From contig NZ_CP108568.1 in assembly GCF_036010485.1 (NCBI RefSeq), positions 744,001 through 808,000 of the forward strand: 64,000 bases of DNA, given 5' to 3'. Below the pieces are notes generated by a model. The model had not been told where the DNA came from. It was given only the letters and a program-made list of their open reading frames with translations, and made no database searches. Origin of the DNA: Streptomyces sp. NBC_01198 (GTDB lineage: Bacteria; Actinomycetota; Actinomycetes; Streptomycetales; Streptomycetaceae). Positions 43,488-51,714 of this stretch are shown piece by piece; position 1 is the first letter of the stretch; each line of letters starts with the position of its first letter. Made by a program: the position numbers and the translations under genes.

Positions 43488-44296
43488 CTCCGTGCGTCAC
43501 CCCTTCTGGTCGCCGCGCCCTTCGAGGACCCCTGTCTCCCGGGCCACTCTAGGAGCCGGCGGCGGACCGCTAGTTCCAGGTCGCCGACGAGCGGGTGGTT
43601 GAGGGGCTTCGTGCTCTCGCGGAAGACGTGGACGTCCTGGGATCCCCGCATCACGCGGAAGGCGTCGCTGCGAGTGGAGAGTTCACCGACCAGCTGGGTC
43701 AGTTCCCGGTCGTGGGGGTTTCTGCCCGCCTCGATTCGCAGCGCGCCCACCGCGAAACGGGCCATCCGCTCCCAGTCGACGTAGAACCGCCGGGCGGCCG
43801 GGTGCAGGAAGGCGAAACGGGCGACGTTCTCCCGGCAGGCCGGGTCGGCGTACATCTCGCTGTACAGCGCCCGGCACAGCCGGTTGGCGGCCGGCACGTC
43901 CAGGCGGTTGTTCATCACGCTCGCCGGCAGCTCCGGCATTCCCTCGACGATCCGCGTCACGCTCGGCCGCACCGCCGGGCGGACGGCCCGTGTCCGGGGC
44001 CGGGCCACCGGCGCCGGCCCGGCGGCGCGGGCGAGGTCGTGGAGATACATGCGTTCGGTGTCGTCGAGCCGCAGGGCGTGGGCGAGGGCGTCGAGCACGC
44101 TGGCGGAGACCCCTTTGAGGTTGCCGCGCTCCAGGCGCGTGTAGTACTCGACACTCACCCCGGCGAGCGTCGCGACCTCGCCCCTGCGCAGCCCGGCCAC
44201 CCGGCGCCGGCCGTAGACCGGCAGGCCCGCCTGCTCGGGGGTGATCTTCTCCCGCCGGGAGCGGAGGAAGGCGCTGACGGCGTCCCGGTTGTCCAT
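43457..44296 (-). CDS. XRE-type regulator with MmyB-like ligand-binding domain, altered C-terminus
   Basis: 279 aa. HTH ~10-75: FLRSRREKITPEQAGLP, then RRVAGLRRGEVATLAGVSVEYYTRLERGN and LDALAHALRLDDTER. The MmyB domain follows (MPELPASVMNNRLDVPAANRL, ARFAFLHPAARRFYVDWER, ELTQLVGELSTRSDAFR, HPLVGDLELA). In this family the protein normally continues with a strand and AYSAEPGSPS-type ending; here the frame instead reads VRRRLLEWPGRQGSSKGAAT. So ~35 conserved C-terminal residues are missing or replaced. It is divergent from a SnoaL-like gene, the usual target arrangement. These regulators often bind fatty acids or similar ligands by family knowledge. Confidence 0.85.
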   Translation of the reverse strand: MDNRDAVSAFLRSRREKITPEQAGLPVYGRRRVAGLRRGEVATLAGVSVEYYTRLERGNLKGVSASVLDALAHALRLDDTERMYLHDLARAAGPAPVARPRTRAVRPAVRPSVTRIVEGMPELPASVMNNRLDVPAANRLCRALYSEMYADPACRENVARFAFLHPAARRFYVDWERMARFAVGALRIEAGRNPHDRELTQLVGELSTRSDAFRVMRGSQDVHVFRESTKPLNHPLVGDLELAVRRRLLEWPGRQGSSKGAATRRGDARRWCGSSGWPA

Positions 44297-44433
44297 GAGG
44301 CAAGGGTAGGCAAGCCGCCCGACCGGTGGGGGACCCTGCCATTACCCCTCACGACGAGGACTCCCCCGGCTCCCCCGCCTGCTGTTGCATGGTCACCAGG
44401 AGCTCACACCGACCAGGCAGAGGGAGACACACC

Positions 44434-44442
44434 ATGAACTAG
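44434..44442 (+). other. Good start codon followed by a stop at codon 3 (ATG AAC TAG)
   Basis: AGAGGGAG sits seven bases before this ATG and the frame continues into the SnoaL-like protein 15 codons later without shift. It looks like the original start with a Gln/Glu/Lys-to-amber change at codon 3. Confidence 0.75.
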
Positions 44443-44478
44443 CGGACCGGGACGGCGACGGAGCGACCCGCGGATGTC

Positions 44479-44868
44479 GTGCGGGGGCTGTACGACGCCT
44501 TGAGCATCGGCGACGTGCCCGGCGTGCTCGCCAGGCTCGCCCCCGGGGTGGTCGTGGACGAGCCCAGCCGGCTTCCCTACGGCGGTGTGCACCGGGGCCG
44601 CGAGGTGTTCGTGCGGTCGGTGCTGGGCGCGATGAAGGGCTACGCCGCCGTCGCCGTCACCGGCGCCGAGGTGTTCGAGGGCCCGGCCGGCGTCGTCGGC
44701 AGGCTCACCGGGACCCTCACGGCCCACAGCACCGGTGAGGAGTACGCCCTGACCATGGTCGAGGTCCACCAGGTCGAGGGCGGCAGCGTCCACAAGATCG
44801 ACGTCTACGTCAAGAACCCCGATGAGCTCGCCGCGTTCTACGCCCGCGCCGAGGCGGGCGTCCGCTGA
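44479..44868 (+). CDS. SnoaL-like (NTF2 fold) protein, 5' end disrupted by an amber codon
   Basis: 129 aa if started at the GTG, which has no ribosome site; the natural ATG at 44434 is followed by TAG at codon 3. Family features are complete from here: VVRGLYDALSIGDVPGVLARLA (helix 1), VVVDEPSRLPYGGVHRGREVF (strand and the G-x-x-x-G turn), MVEVHQVEGGSVHKIDVYV (strand pair), then DELAAFYA. SnoaL-like proteins are isomerases or hydrolases, or simply ligand-binding. Divergent from the XRE regulator, which likely controls it. It may be silent or translated weakly from the downstream GTG. Confidence 0.7.
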   Translation: MRGLYDALSIGDVPGVLARLAPGVVVDEPSRLPYGGVHRGREVFVRSVLGAMKGYAAVAVTGAEVFEGPAGVVGRLTGTLTAHSTGEEYALTMVEVHQVEGGSVHKIDVYVKNPDELAAFYARAEAGVR

Positions 44869-44910
44869 CCACCGTCCGCTGACCGCGGCGCACCGGCCGG
44901 ACGCGCCGCC

Positions 44911-46419
44911 TCACTGCGCGACCGTCTCGTGCGGCGCCGCGGCGCCGTCCGTGCGGTCGGGCGTGCCGGGATCCGCGCTCGCCTCGGGTTCACCGCGGGT
45001 GTTGGCGGCGCGCAGGGCGACGACGGCGCCGACCACGAGGAAGAGCGAGCCGACCAGCAGGGCGCGGCGGATTCCGCCGGCCAGCGCGGTCGCCTGGTCC
45101 GTTCCCTGGTCGAGCCGGTGGTGGACGCGGGCGGTGGAGACGGCACTGAGGATCGCCAGGCCGAGCGCGCCGCCGAGCTGCTGGGAGGTGTTGAGCAGGG
45201 CCGCGGCCAGGCCTGCCTGGTCCTGCGGCACGCCGGCGTTGGCGGCGGTCGCGGCGCCGACGAAGACCATGCCCAGGCCGAAGGACATGACAAGGAAGCC
45301 GGGGAGCAGGTCGGCCGGGTAGCTGCCGTGCACCGGGACCCGGGAGAGCAGGAGGACTCCGCCCGCGGCGACCAGCGCGCCGGCGACGATGACCGGCCGC
45401 GTTCCGATCTTCGCGAAGAGCTTCGGCGACAGGCCGGCCGCGAGGCCCGCCCCCACCGTGATCGGCAGGAAGGCCGATCCGGACTCGATCTGCGAGTAGT
45501 GCCCGACCTCCTGCATGTAGAGCGTGGCGAAGAAGAACATCGACAGGAATCCGGCGCTGGCCAGCAGGTTCGCCGCGTTGGCCGCGCCCAGGCCCCGGAT
45601 ACGGACGAGGGACGGCGGGACCAGCGGATTGGCGGCGCGCGCCTCGTTGGCCAGGAACGCCGCAAGCAGCGCCGCGGCGGCGGCGAGTTCACCGACCGTA
45701 CGGGTGGAGTCCCATCCCTGGTCGGGCGCCTTGACCAGCGCGTAGACGAGGAGAAGCATCCCCCCGGTGACCAGCGCGGTCCCTGGCAGGTCGAATCCCT
45801 TGCCGCGCTCGGGGCGACGGGTGTCGTCGGGGATCAGCCGCGGGACGAGCAGCAGGATGATCAGGCAGGCCGGAGGGTTGACGAAGAACACCCAGCGCCA
45901 GCCCGGCCCCTGGGACAGGACCCCGCCGAGGAAGACACCGGCGGCGGAGGCCAGGCCCCCGGCGGCGCCCCATGCGCCGAGCGCCTTGTGCCGGTCGGGG
46001 CCGCTGCTGAACGTCGTGGTGAGCAGGGAGAGCGCGGCAGGCAGCATCAGGGCGGCTCCGGCACCCTGGGCGAGGCGGGAGCCGATGAGCACGCCGGAGG
46101 TGCCGGCGAAGCCGCCGGTGAGCGAGGACAGGCCGACGATCGCCGTCCCGGCGAGCAGGACGCGGCGGCGCCCGAGCAGGTCGCCGGCCCGACCGCCGAG
46201 CAGCATCAGGCCGCCGTAGGTCAGCAGGTATCCGCTCGGGACCCACTGGAGGTCCTGCACCGACAGGTCGAGGGCGTGCTGGATGGACGGCAGGGCGACG
46301 TTGACGATCGAGGCGTCGACGAAGTCCAGGAAGCCCACGAAGCACAGCAGGGCGAGGACGAGCCTGCCTTGTCCGGTGGCGAGCGGCAGGGACGGCGGTG
46401 CCGGGGTGTCGGCGGGCAT
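44911..46419 (-). CDS. DHA2-type MFS multidrug exporter
   Basis: 502 aa with ~14 transmembrane helices, as in the EmrB/QacA group. Motif A GGRAGDLLGRRRVLLAG (loop 2-3), motif C-like G-rich helix GGLASAAGVFLGGVLSQGPGWRW with the family signature WRWVFFVN, and a polar C-terminal tail ending PHETVAQ. Start ATG at 46419, preceded by GGAGACACC. Exports drugs or secondary metabolites driven by protons, by family knowledge. An inverted-repeat operator sits ~95 bases upstream, but no TetR or MarR gene flanks it. Confidence 0.9.
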   Translation of the reverse strand: MPADTPAPPSLPLATGQGRLVLALLCFVGFLDFVDASIVNVALPSIQHALDLSVQDLQWVPSGYLLTYGGLMLLGGRAGDLLGRRRVLLAGTAIVGLSSLTGGFAGTSGVLIGSRLAQGAGAALMLPAALSLLTTTFSSGPDRHKALGAWGAAGGLASAAGVFLGGVLSQGPGWRWVFFVNPPACLIILLLVPRLIPDDTRRPERGKGFDLPGTALVTGGMLLLVYALVKAPDQGWDSTRTVGELAAAAALLAAFLANEARAANPLVPPSLVRIRGLGAANAANLLASAGFLSMFFFATLYMQEVGHYSQIESGSAFLPITVGAGLAAGLSPKLFAKIGTRPVIVAGALVAAGGVLLLSRVPVHGSYPADLLPGFLVMSFGLGMVFVGAATAANAGVPQDQAGLAAALLNTSQQLGGALGLAILSAVSTARVHHRLDQGTDQATALAGGIRRALLVGSLFLVVGAVVALRAANTRGEPEASADPGTPDRTDGAAAPHETVAQ

Positions 46420-46513
46420 GGGTGTCTCCGGTGATCACGGGGTGGACAGGGTGCGGCGGGGCGCGTCGTCAGGCGGTCGGGGTGCCGGGCGGGCACGCCT
46501 CAGCGTTCGCCAC

Positions 46514-46540
46514 ATAAATGTTAATGGCGCTAACGTTTAT
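46514..46540. promoter_or_regulatory. 27-bp imperfect palindrome upstream of the DHA2 exporter
   Basis: Arms ATAAA-t-GTTA (46514-46523) and TAAC-g-TTTAT (46531-46540) around GGCG; 10 of 13 positions pair. Core TTAATGGCGCTAA is of the type recognised by TetR-family repressors of exporters. It lies ~95 bases before the exporter ATG, in A+T-richer sequence likely to include the promoter. Confidence 0.65.
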
Positions 46541-46684
46541 GCCACTAGCGACCGTACCCCGCCGGGTCGGCTTACGCAACGACAAGGATCCCCGCAGGCC
46601 CGCGCCATGACGGGCGGGCAGCGGAATCGCCCGGGCAGGTGACGGCAGGCGTGCGGCGGTGGCGGGCGCGGTAAGAGTGCGGCC

Positions 46685-48319
46685 GTGTTCCGCAAACAGC
46701 AGCAGTATCAGCAGCCCGGCGCCGGCAGGTTCGCGCGCACGGGCGGACGGCGAAGGGCCTGCGCCGGTGCGGTCGCCGCGGTGGTCGCCGGCGCCCTGAC
46801 CATGGGGGCCGCCGCTCCGCAGGGACCGCGCGGGAGCGGGCTCAGCCCCGACATCACCGCGCTGATGACCGGCCCGGACTACCAGCACGCCCAGTGGGGC
46901 CTGCTGGAACTCGACGACAAGGGCCGGGTCGTCCACTCCCAGTACCCGGACCAGTTCTTCATCCCCGGATCGACGGCCAAACTCCTCAGCGTCTCCGGCG
47001 TCTGGCACACCCTCGGCAGCGACCACCGGTTCACCACACCCGTCCAGGCGGTCGGCCGCCGCCATGGCCCGGTGCTGGACGGCAACCTCGTGCTGGTCGG
47101 TCAGGGCGACCTCACCATGGGCGGCAGGACCGCGCCCGACGGCACGGTGTCGTACACGCCGATCGACCACACGTACGCCGACGACGTGCCCGGGGCGACC
47201 CTCACGCCGGAGGACCCGCTCGCCGGGCTCGACCGGATCGCCCGTCAGGTACGCCGCTCGGGCATCACCCAGGTCCGGGGGAATCTGGCGGTCGACACCC
47301 GGCTGTTCACCTCCTTCCCCGAGCTCGACCCGACACCGACGCCGTTGATCATCAACGACAACGTCATCGACCTGCTGACCACGCCGACCGCCCCGGGCCG
47401 CGCGGCGCGGCTCAGCTGGCGCCCGCAGGTGGCGCCGTATCAGGTGACGTCGGCCGTGCGGACGGTCGCGGCGGGCGGAACCACCGACATCCAGGTGGAC
47501 GCCTCGCCGGACGGCACCCGGATCAGGCTGTCGGGCACGATCGCCGCGGACGCGAAGCCGGTACTGCGGGTCTCCGACGTGCAGGACCCGGCAGCCTTCG
47601 GGCGTACCGCGCTGATCGAGGCGCTCGCACGCGCCGGTGTCACGGTCAGGGCGCGGCCGACCGGCCCGAACCCGGCCTCGCTGGTGCCGGGGAGCTACGC
47701 CGGTACGCAGCGCGTCGCCGCCTACGTCTCCCCGGTGTTCTCGCAGTACAGCAAGCTGATCCTCAAGGTGAGCCACAACCTGGGGGCGAACCTGTCGATC
47801 TGCCTGATGGCGGTGGCGGCCGGCAGCCACAGCTGCCAGGACGGCTTCCCCGTGCTGCACGACTTCCTGCAGCAGGCCGGTATCGACCCCACGCAGGTGC
47901 AACTGCTCGACGGCCGCGGCGGCAACCCGGTCGACCGGGTCACGCCACGGGTGGAGAACGAGATCCTGCGCTACTGGGAGCGCACCCCCGACGCGACCCT
48001 TTTCAGGAACGCGCTGCCGATCCTCGGCGTGGACGGTTCGCTGGCCGGTGTCTGCGAGGGGCAGCAGACCTGTCCCGGCAGGGGCAGGGTGTGGGCCAAG
48101 CCCGGCACCAACGTCGCGCTCGACGCGGTCAACAACCGGCTTGCGGTGGCCGGCCAGGCCCTGGGCGGCTATCTCGACGCGGGCCACGGGAAGCTGTGGA
48201 CCGTCTACCTCACGGTGAACGGCGCCTCCGCGCCCGACCTCCAGGGCGCCCTGGACATCATCGACGTCCAGGCCAGGATCCTCGGCCTCCTCCAGCAGCA
48301 GGCAGCCCGCTCCCGCTGA
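46685..48319 (+). CDS. dacB: D-alanyl-D-alanine carboxypeptidase, PBP4 (DacB) type
   Basis: 544 aa from GTG. N-terminal signal/anchor segment CAGAVAAVVAGALTMGAAAP. Penicillin-binding motifs: S-T-A-K (~96-99, in FFIPGSTAKLLSVSGVWHTL), SHN (~363-365, KVSHNLGANLS) and K-P-G (~472, VWAKPGTN) in place of the usual KTG. Segment GNLAVDTRLFTSFPELDPTP and the LVLVGQGDLTMGG-type strand are typical of PBP4, which has a large insert between SxxK and SxN. It trims peptidoglycan cross-links or stem peptides in the periplasm-equivalent space. The Thr-to-Pro change in the third motif deserves attention. A terminator follows. Confidence 0.88.
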   Translation: MFRKQQQYQQPGAGRFARTGGRRRACAGAVAAVVAGALTMGAAAPQGPRGSGLSPDITALMTGPDYQHAQWGLLELDDKGRVVHSQYPDQFFIPGSTAKLLSVSGVWHTLGSDHRFTTPVQAVGRRHGPVLDGNLVLVGQGDLTMGGRTAPDGTVSYTPIDHTYADDVPGATLTPEDPLAGLDRIARQVRRSGITQVRGNLAVDTRLFTSFPELDPTPTPLIINDNVIDLLTTPTAPGRAARLSWRPQVAPYQVTSAVRTVAAGGTTDIQVDASPDGTRIRLSGTIAADAKPVLRVSDVQDPAAFGRTALIEALARAGVTVRARPTGPNPASLVPGSYAGTQRVAAYVSPVFSQYSKLILKVSHNLGANLSICLMAVAAGSHSCQDGFPVLHDFLQQAGIDPTQVQLLDGRGGNPVDRVTPRVENEILRYWERTPDATLFRNALPILGVDGSLAGVCEGQQTCPGRGRVWAKPGTNVALDAVNNRLAVAGQALGGYLDAGHGKLWTVYLTVNGASAPDLQGALDIIDVQARILGLLQQQAARSR

Positions 48320-48347
48320 CCCGTTCCCCCTTTCCCCCGCTCCCCCA

Positions 48348-48378
48348 GGACCCCGGCCGCATCCTGCGGCCGGGGTCC
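48348..48378 (+). terminator. Hairpin terminator after the carboxypeptidase gene
   Basis: Perfect 14-bp stem GGACCCCGGCCGCA / TGCGGCCGGGGTCC with a TCC loop. Confidence 0.8.
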
Positions 48379-48498
48379 CCCTACGCGCGGCGCCGCGGAA
48401 CCTCCCGCGCACACGCCCGGCACGCTGTCCGGGCGGAGCCTTCGTGGGGCAAGCTGGGACAAGCAGCCGATGTCTCCCAGCACACCCGAGGAGCCGCC

Positions 48499-49113
48499 AT
48501 GTCCGAGACCCTCCGCCTCGACCCGGCAAGGACCGCGCTGGTCCTGATCGAGTATCAGAACGAGTTCACCAGCCCCGGCGGGGTGCTCCACGACGCAGTG
48601 GCCGACGTGATGGCGAAGACCGGGATGCTGGCCAACACCGTCGCCCTGGCCGAGGCCGCCCGGCGGATCGGCGTCACGGTGATGCACGCGCCCATCACCT
48701 TCGCCCCCGGCTACGGCGAGCTCTCGCGCCACCCCTACGGCATCCTCAAGGGGGTCGTGGACGGCTCCGCCTTCGTCAAGGGCACCTGGGGCGCCGCGAT
48801 CGTCGACGAACTGGCTCCCGCCGAGGGCGACATCCTCATCGAGGGCAAGCGCGGCCTGGACACGTTCGCCAGCACGAATCTCGACTTCATCCTGCGGAGC
48901 AAGGGGATCGACACGATCGTCCTGGGCGGATTCCTCACCAACTGCTGCGTGGAATCCACCATGCGCACCGGCTACGAGCACGGCTTCCGGGTGATCACCG
49001 TGCGGGACTGCCTCGCGGCCACCTCCCAGGAGGAGCACGACAACGCGATCACGTACGACTACCCGATGTTCTCCCTCCCGCTGACCTCCGCCGAGGTCAT
49101 CGCCGCGCTGTGA
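48499..49113 (+). CDS. Isochorismatase-like cysteine hydrolase
   Basis: 204 aa; ATG with GAGGAG upstream. Family segments: TALVLIEYQNEFTSPGG, where the first catalytic residue is Glu (~18) instead of the usual Asp; a Lys in SAFVKGTWGAAIVDEL; and VLGGFLTNCCVESTMRTGYEHGF, with the nucleophilic Cys as the second of the pair (~150), then VITVRDCLAA. This fold includes isochorismatase, nicotinamidase, N-carbamoylsarcosine amidase and other amide hydrolases. The CC-VEST pattern fits the cysteine hydrolase subgroup. Substrate unknown. It ends at a bidirectional terminator shared with the protease gene. Confidence 0.87.
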   Translation: MSETLRLDPARTALVLIEYQNEFTSPGGVLHDAVADVMAKTGMLANTVALAEAARRIGVTVMHAPITFAPGYGELSRHPYGILKGVVDGSAFVKGTWGAAIVDELAPAEGDILIEGKRGLDTFASTNLDFILRSKGIDTIVLGGFLTNCCVESTMRTGYEHGFRVITVRDCLAATSQEEHDNAITYDYPMFSLPLTSAEVIAAL

Positions 49114-49118
49114 CACAA

Positions 49119-49150
49119 GGGGTGCGGCACCGTGGTCGGTGCCGCACCCC
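49119..49150. terminator. Bidirectional terminator between hydrolase and protease genes
   Basis: Perfect 13-bp stem GGGGTGCGGCACC / GGTGCCGCACCCC, loop GTGGTC, in the 59-base gap between convergent genes. Confidence 0.8.
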
Positions 49151-49172
49151 GGGTTCTTCCCGCTCGCCGGCT

Positions 49173-50117
49173 CTATTCCGCGCTCGCGAGGGCCTTCCCC
49201 GGTGCCACGTGGCTGCCGGCCCCCGTGTACTCGCCGTAGATGACGCCGATCAGCCAGGTCTGGAAGTACGACAGGTCGGTGTAGACGTCGGGCTCGCCGA
49301 CCGACCCGCAGGTGTCGAGCGCGGCCCGGCTGGTCGAACCGACGATCACCGACCACGCCGGTCCTGTGCCCTGCAACTGGAGGGCGGGCGAGCCTGAGTC
49401 GCCGTTGCAGGTGCCGCCGCCCTGTCCGCCCAGGCACAGCTCACCGGCGCTGATGCCGGCGTCCGCGCACGCCGAGCTGTCCACGACAGGAACGTCGATC
49501 TGGCGGAGGAACTGCTCGGAGTTCGTGGGCGACGACGGCGGGACCTCCGTGGTGAGTCCCCAGCCGATCTCCCTGGCGATCAGCGTGGAGTTCACCGGGT
49601 GGATGACCGCGGGCTTCACCGAGGTCACCGGCTTGTCGAGCTCCAGCAGCGCGATGTCGGCCACCTCGCCGGCGGCGTCCGGGGTCCCCCAGTCCCAACC
49701 GGGGTGCACGGTGATGGCCTTCACGTGCCGGACGATGCCGCCGTTCAGCCGGTCGTTGGAGCCGAGCCGTATGTGGTAGATGCCGGGGTCGGTGCGGTCG
49801 ATGGCCGGATCGGCGTTGGCCGACAGCCAGTTCCCGTAGAGGCGCTGCGCCGTCCTGGCGGCCGGGGCGAAGCTCGGCTCGTTGGTCACGCAGTGCGCGT
49901 TGGTCTCCACGAAGCTCGGGTTGATCAGCGTGACACCGCAGGTGCCCCAGTTGGGGTCGCCGTGGTTGTCGAGCTGCAGCGAGCCGGCGAAGGGGTACGC
50001 CTGGGTGGCCGGCGTGCCGCCCACGATGGACGGCGAGTTGTCGGCCATGGCGGGGGCCGCCACCGCCAGCAGGCCGAGGGCGACCGCGCTTGTCGCCAGA
50101 AGGCGGAGCAATTTCAT
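49173..50117 (-). CDS. Secreted trypsin-like serine protease (S1)
   Basis: 314 aa; ATG with AAGGAG upstream. Signal peptide MKLLRLLATSAVALGLLAVA, cleavage near AMA-DN. Mature start SIVGGTPATQAYPF resembles a zymogen activation site (I-V-G-G). Catalytic triad: NAHC with His ~75, ADIALLEL with Asp ~154, and GTCNGDSGSPAL with Ser ~241. Cys pairs as in chymotrypsin-fold enzymes. A perfect palindrome (GTCAGCGCTGAC) lies ~75 bases upstream. By family knowledge it is an extracellular endopeptidase. Confidence 0.92.
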   Translation of the reverse strand: MKLLRLLATSAVALGLLAVAAPAMADNSPSIVGGTPATQAYPFAGSLQLDNHGDPNWGTCGVTLINPSFVETNAHCVTNEPSFAPAARTAQRLYGNWLSANADPAIDRTDPGIYHIRLGSNDRLNGGIVRHVKAITVHPGWDWGTPDAAGEVADIALLELDKPVTSVKPAVIHPVNSTLIAREIGWGLTTEVPPSSPTNSEQFLRQIDVPVVDSSACADAGISAGELCLGGQGGGTCNGDSGSPALQLQGTGPAWSVIVGSTSRAALDTCGSVGEPDVYTDLSYFQTWLIGVIYGEYTGAGSHVAPGKALASAE

Positions 50118-50514
50118 GGTTCTCCTTTTCCGTGCGCCCGGGAAACAGGCGGATTCGACGCGTGAACCATAGAGGAGAGCCGGGTTGCGGGTCAGCGCTG
50201 ACAAACGTCGCCAGATCCCGCAAAAAAGGGATGCTGCAAGGGTGGTCGGAGTGAGTCGTGAGATAAATCACCAACCGTGATGGGCCGATCTGTCGGCCGC
50301 TGTGATGTTTTGCCCACGGCGCCGCGGGAGTCACGTTTCTCGCCGCCGAATCCGGGTTTTTGTCCTATGACTCTCAAAGTACATAAGCGCCCGTAAAGGG
50401 CTGCGCTCTCCTCGGCGACCCGGTCACCGGCTGGACCGGCCTACACTGCGCCGCAGCATCCGCCATTGACACGGTTCGTCCTGTTTGAGACGGAAATCGG
50501 TATCGCCGTACGTT
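50118..50514. other. Divergent intergenic region between protease and TetR genes
   Basis: 397 bases, relatively A+T-rich. It contains the palindrome at 50191-50202, the patch CAAAAAAGGG and a TTGACA box (50466-50471) before the TetR start. No gene seen. Confidence 0.5.
50191..50202. promoter_or_regulatory. Perfect palindrome GTCAGCGCTGAC upstream of the protease
   Basis: 12-bp perfect dyad ~75 bases before the protease start, followed by TTTGT on that strand. Likely operator; the regulator is unknown. Confidence 0.45.
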
Positions 50515-51126
50515 ATGAGCATGCCTGTTCCGCGAGCCCGCCGTGCCGGCGGTGCCCGACGGACCACGGTCTTCGACGCGGTCATCAGGGTGCTCGCGGA
50601 GCGCGGGTACGAGAACACCCGCTTCGCCGACGTGTCGGCGGCCAGTGGCACGGCGGTGAGCACCCTGCAGAACTGCTTCGGCTCGCGGGTGGACATGCTC
50701 ATCGAGGCGATGCGGTATGCCACCGACCAGGAGTCAGCAGCGCTCGAAGCCGTCGCGGAGAGCGAGAGCGACCCCTGGCGTCGCCTCGTCGCGCTGATCG
50801 ACCGGAGCCTGGGCAGTTCCGAGCAGGACCGGCAGGTGCTGATCGAGCTCTGGCGCAGCGGCATCCGCGACGAGGAGCTTCGTGTCCACAGCGAGGAAGA
50901 ATGGAAGCGGTACGGCGCGCCTTTCCTGAAGGCGGTCGTCGAAGGCGTCGACCAGGGTGTCTTCCGGCCGGTCCATCCGCCCGAGGACATCGTCGACTTC
51001 CTGCTCGCGGCACTGGCCGGCTTCGTCATCCCCCGGGTCCTGCGCCACCGCGCCCCCTCCGAGGCGGGCTTCCGCAGCGTCCTGCTGTCGCAGCTCCGGG
51101 CGGCGCTCGGCGTCGATCCGCGGTAG
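50515..51126 (+). CDS. TetR family transcriptional regulator
   Basis: 203 aa from ATG; a second ATG two codons later. HTH domain ~15-60: VFDAVIRVLAERGYENTRFAD, VSAASGTAVSTLQNCFGSR and VDMLIEAMRY. The C-terminal ligand domain (LIELWRSGIRDEELRVHSEEEW, LAALAGFVIPRVLRHR) is full length. TTGACA sits 44 bases before the start. The gene directly downstream is a decayed FAD oxidoreductase, which may have been its target. No clear operator palindrome around the start. Confidence 0.88.
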   Translation: MSMPVPRARRAGGARRTTVFDAVIRVLAERGYENTRFADVSAASGTAVSTLQNCFGSRVDMLIEAMRYATDQESAALEAVAESESDPWRRLVALIDRSLGSSEQDRQVLIELWRSGIRDEELRVHSEEEWKRYGAPFLKAVVEGVDQGVFRPVHPPEDIVDFLLAALAGFVIPRVLRHRAPSEAGFRSVLLSQLRAALGVDPR

Positions 51127-51280
51127 CCCGACGCGGTGCGGTGTCGGCGCGGCCCGCCGCGTACACCCGTCGCAGCCGCCGCCGGACATCTCCCTTCGCG
51201 CCACGGCGGACCGGACCCGGTCCAGGACACCTCACCAGCCGAGAAAGTGACATGCGACGACTCGGACATGCGAACCCCAC

Positions 51281-51645
51281 ATCGGCTGGGCCGCGGACCA
51301 CGTCACCGCGATCGACGTCGTGACGGCGGACGGCGTTCCGCGCCACGTCTCCCCGGAGGCAGAATCGGCGCTGTTCGGCGCCCTGCTCGGAGGCAAGAGC
51401 AACTTCGGCGTCGTCACGGCGATGGAGATGTCCCTCTTCCCGGTGACGCACCTCCACGCGGGGGCCCTCTTCTACTCCGGCGCCGACGCGCACGCCGTTC
51501 TGGAGGCGTAGACGCCACCGAGCGGGGGGCGCGCCAGGCGTACGAGCCGGGTGTCCACGAGCGGCTGCGCTCGGTCAAGGCGGCCTACGACCCGGACAAC
51601 CGGTTCCGGGTGAACCACAACATCCCGCCGCGGCAGGCCGGGTGA
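51281..51645 (+). pseudogene. Decayed FAD-binding oxidoreductase, middle and extreme C-terminus only
   Basis: In one frame, IGWAADHVTAIDVVTADGV, then ALFGALLGGKSNFGVVTAMEM and PVTHLHAGALFYSG match the middle of FAD_binding_4/BBE oxidoreductases (compare the intact gene at 31327-32727, ADHVRSLDVVTADG and GNKGNFAVVVALEF). This frame stops at 51511. Another frame then carries YEPGVHERLRSVKAAYDPDNRF, the BBE C-terminus. The FAD N-terminal half and ~190 residues between the two pieces are absent. Confidence 0.85.
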
Positions 51646-51714
51646 CCGGCCGCCTGTCGAAGGGGGCTCCCCTGTCGTACCACGCCATTGGCAAGAGACC
51701 CTGAAGGGCGGCCC

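Noticed and set aside
44929..46434. Open frame antisense to the DHA2 exporter
   Set aside because: Shadow of a real membrane protein; the antisense product is highly charged with no recognisable domain.
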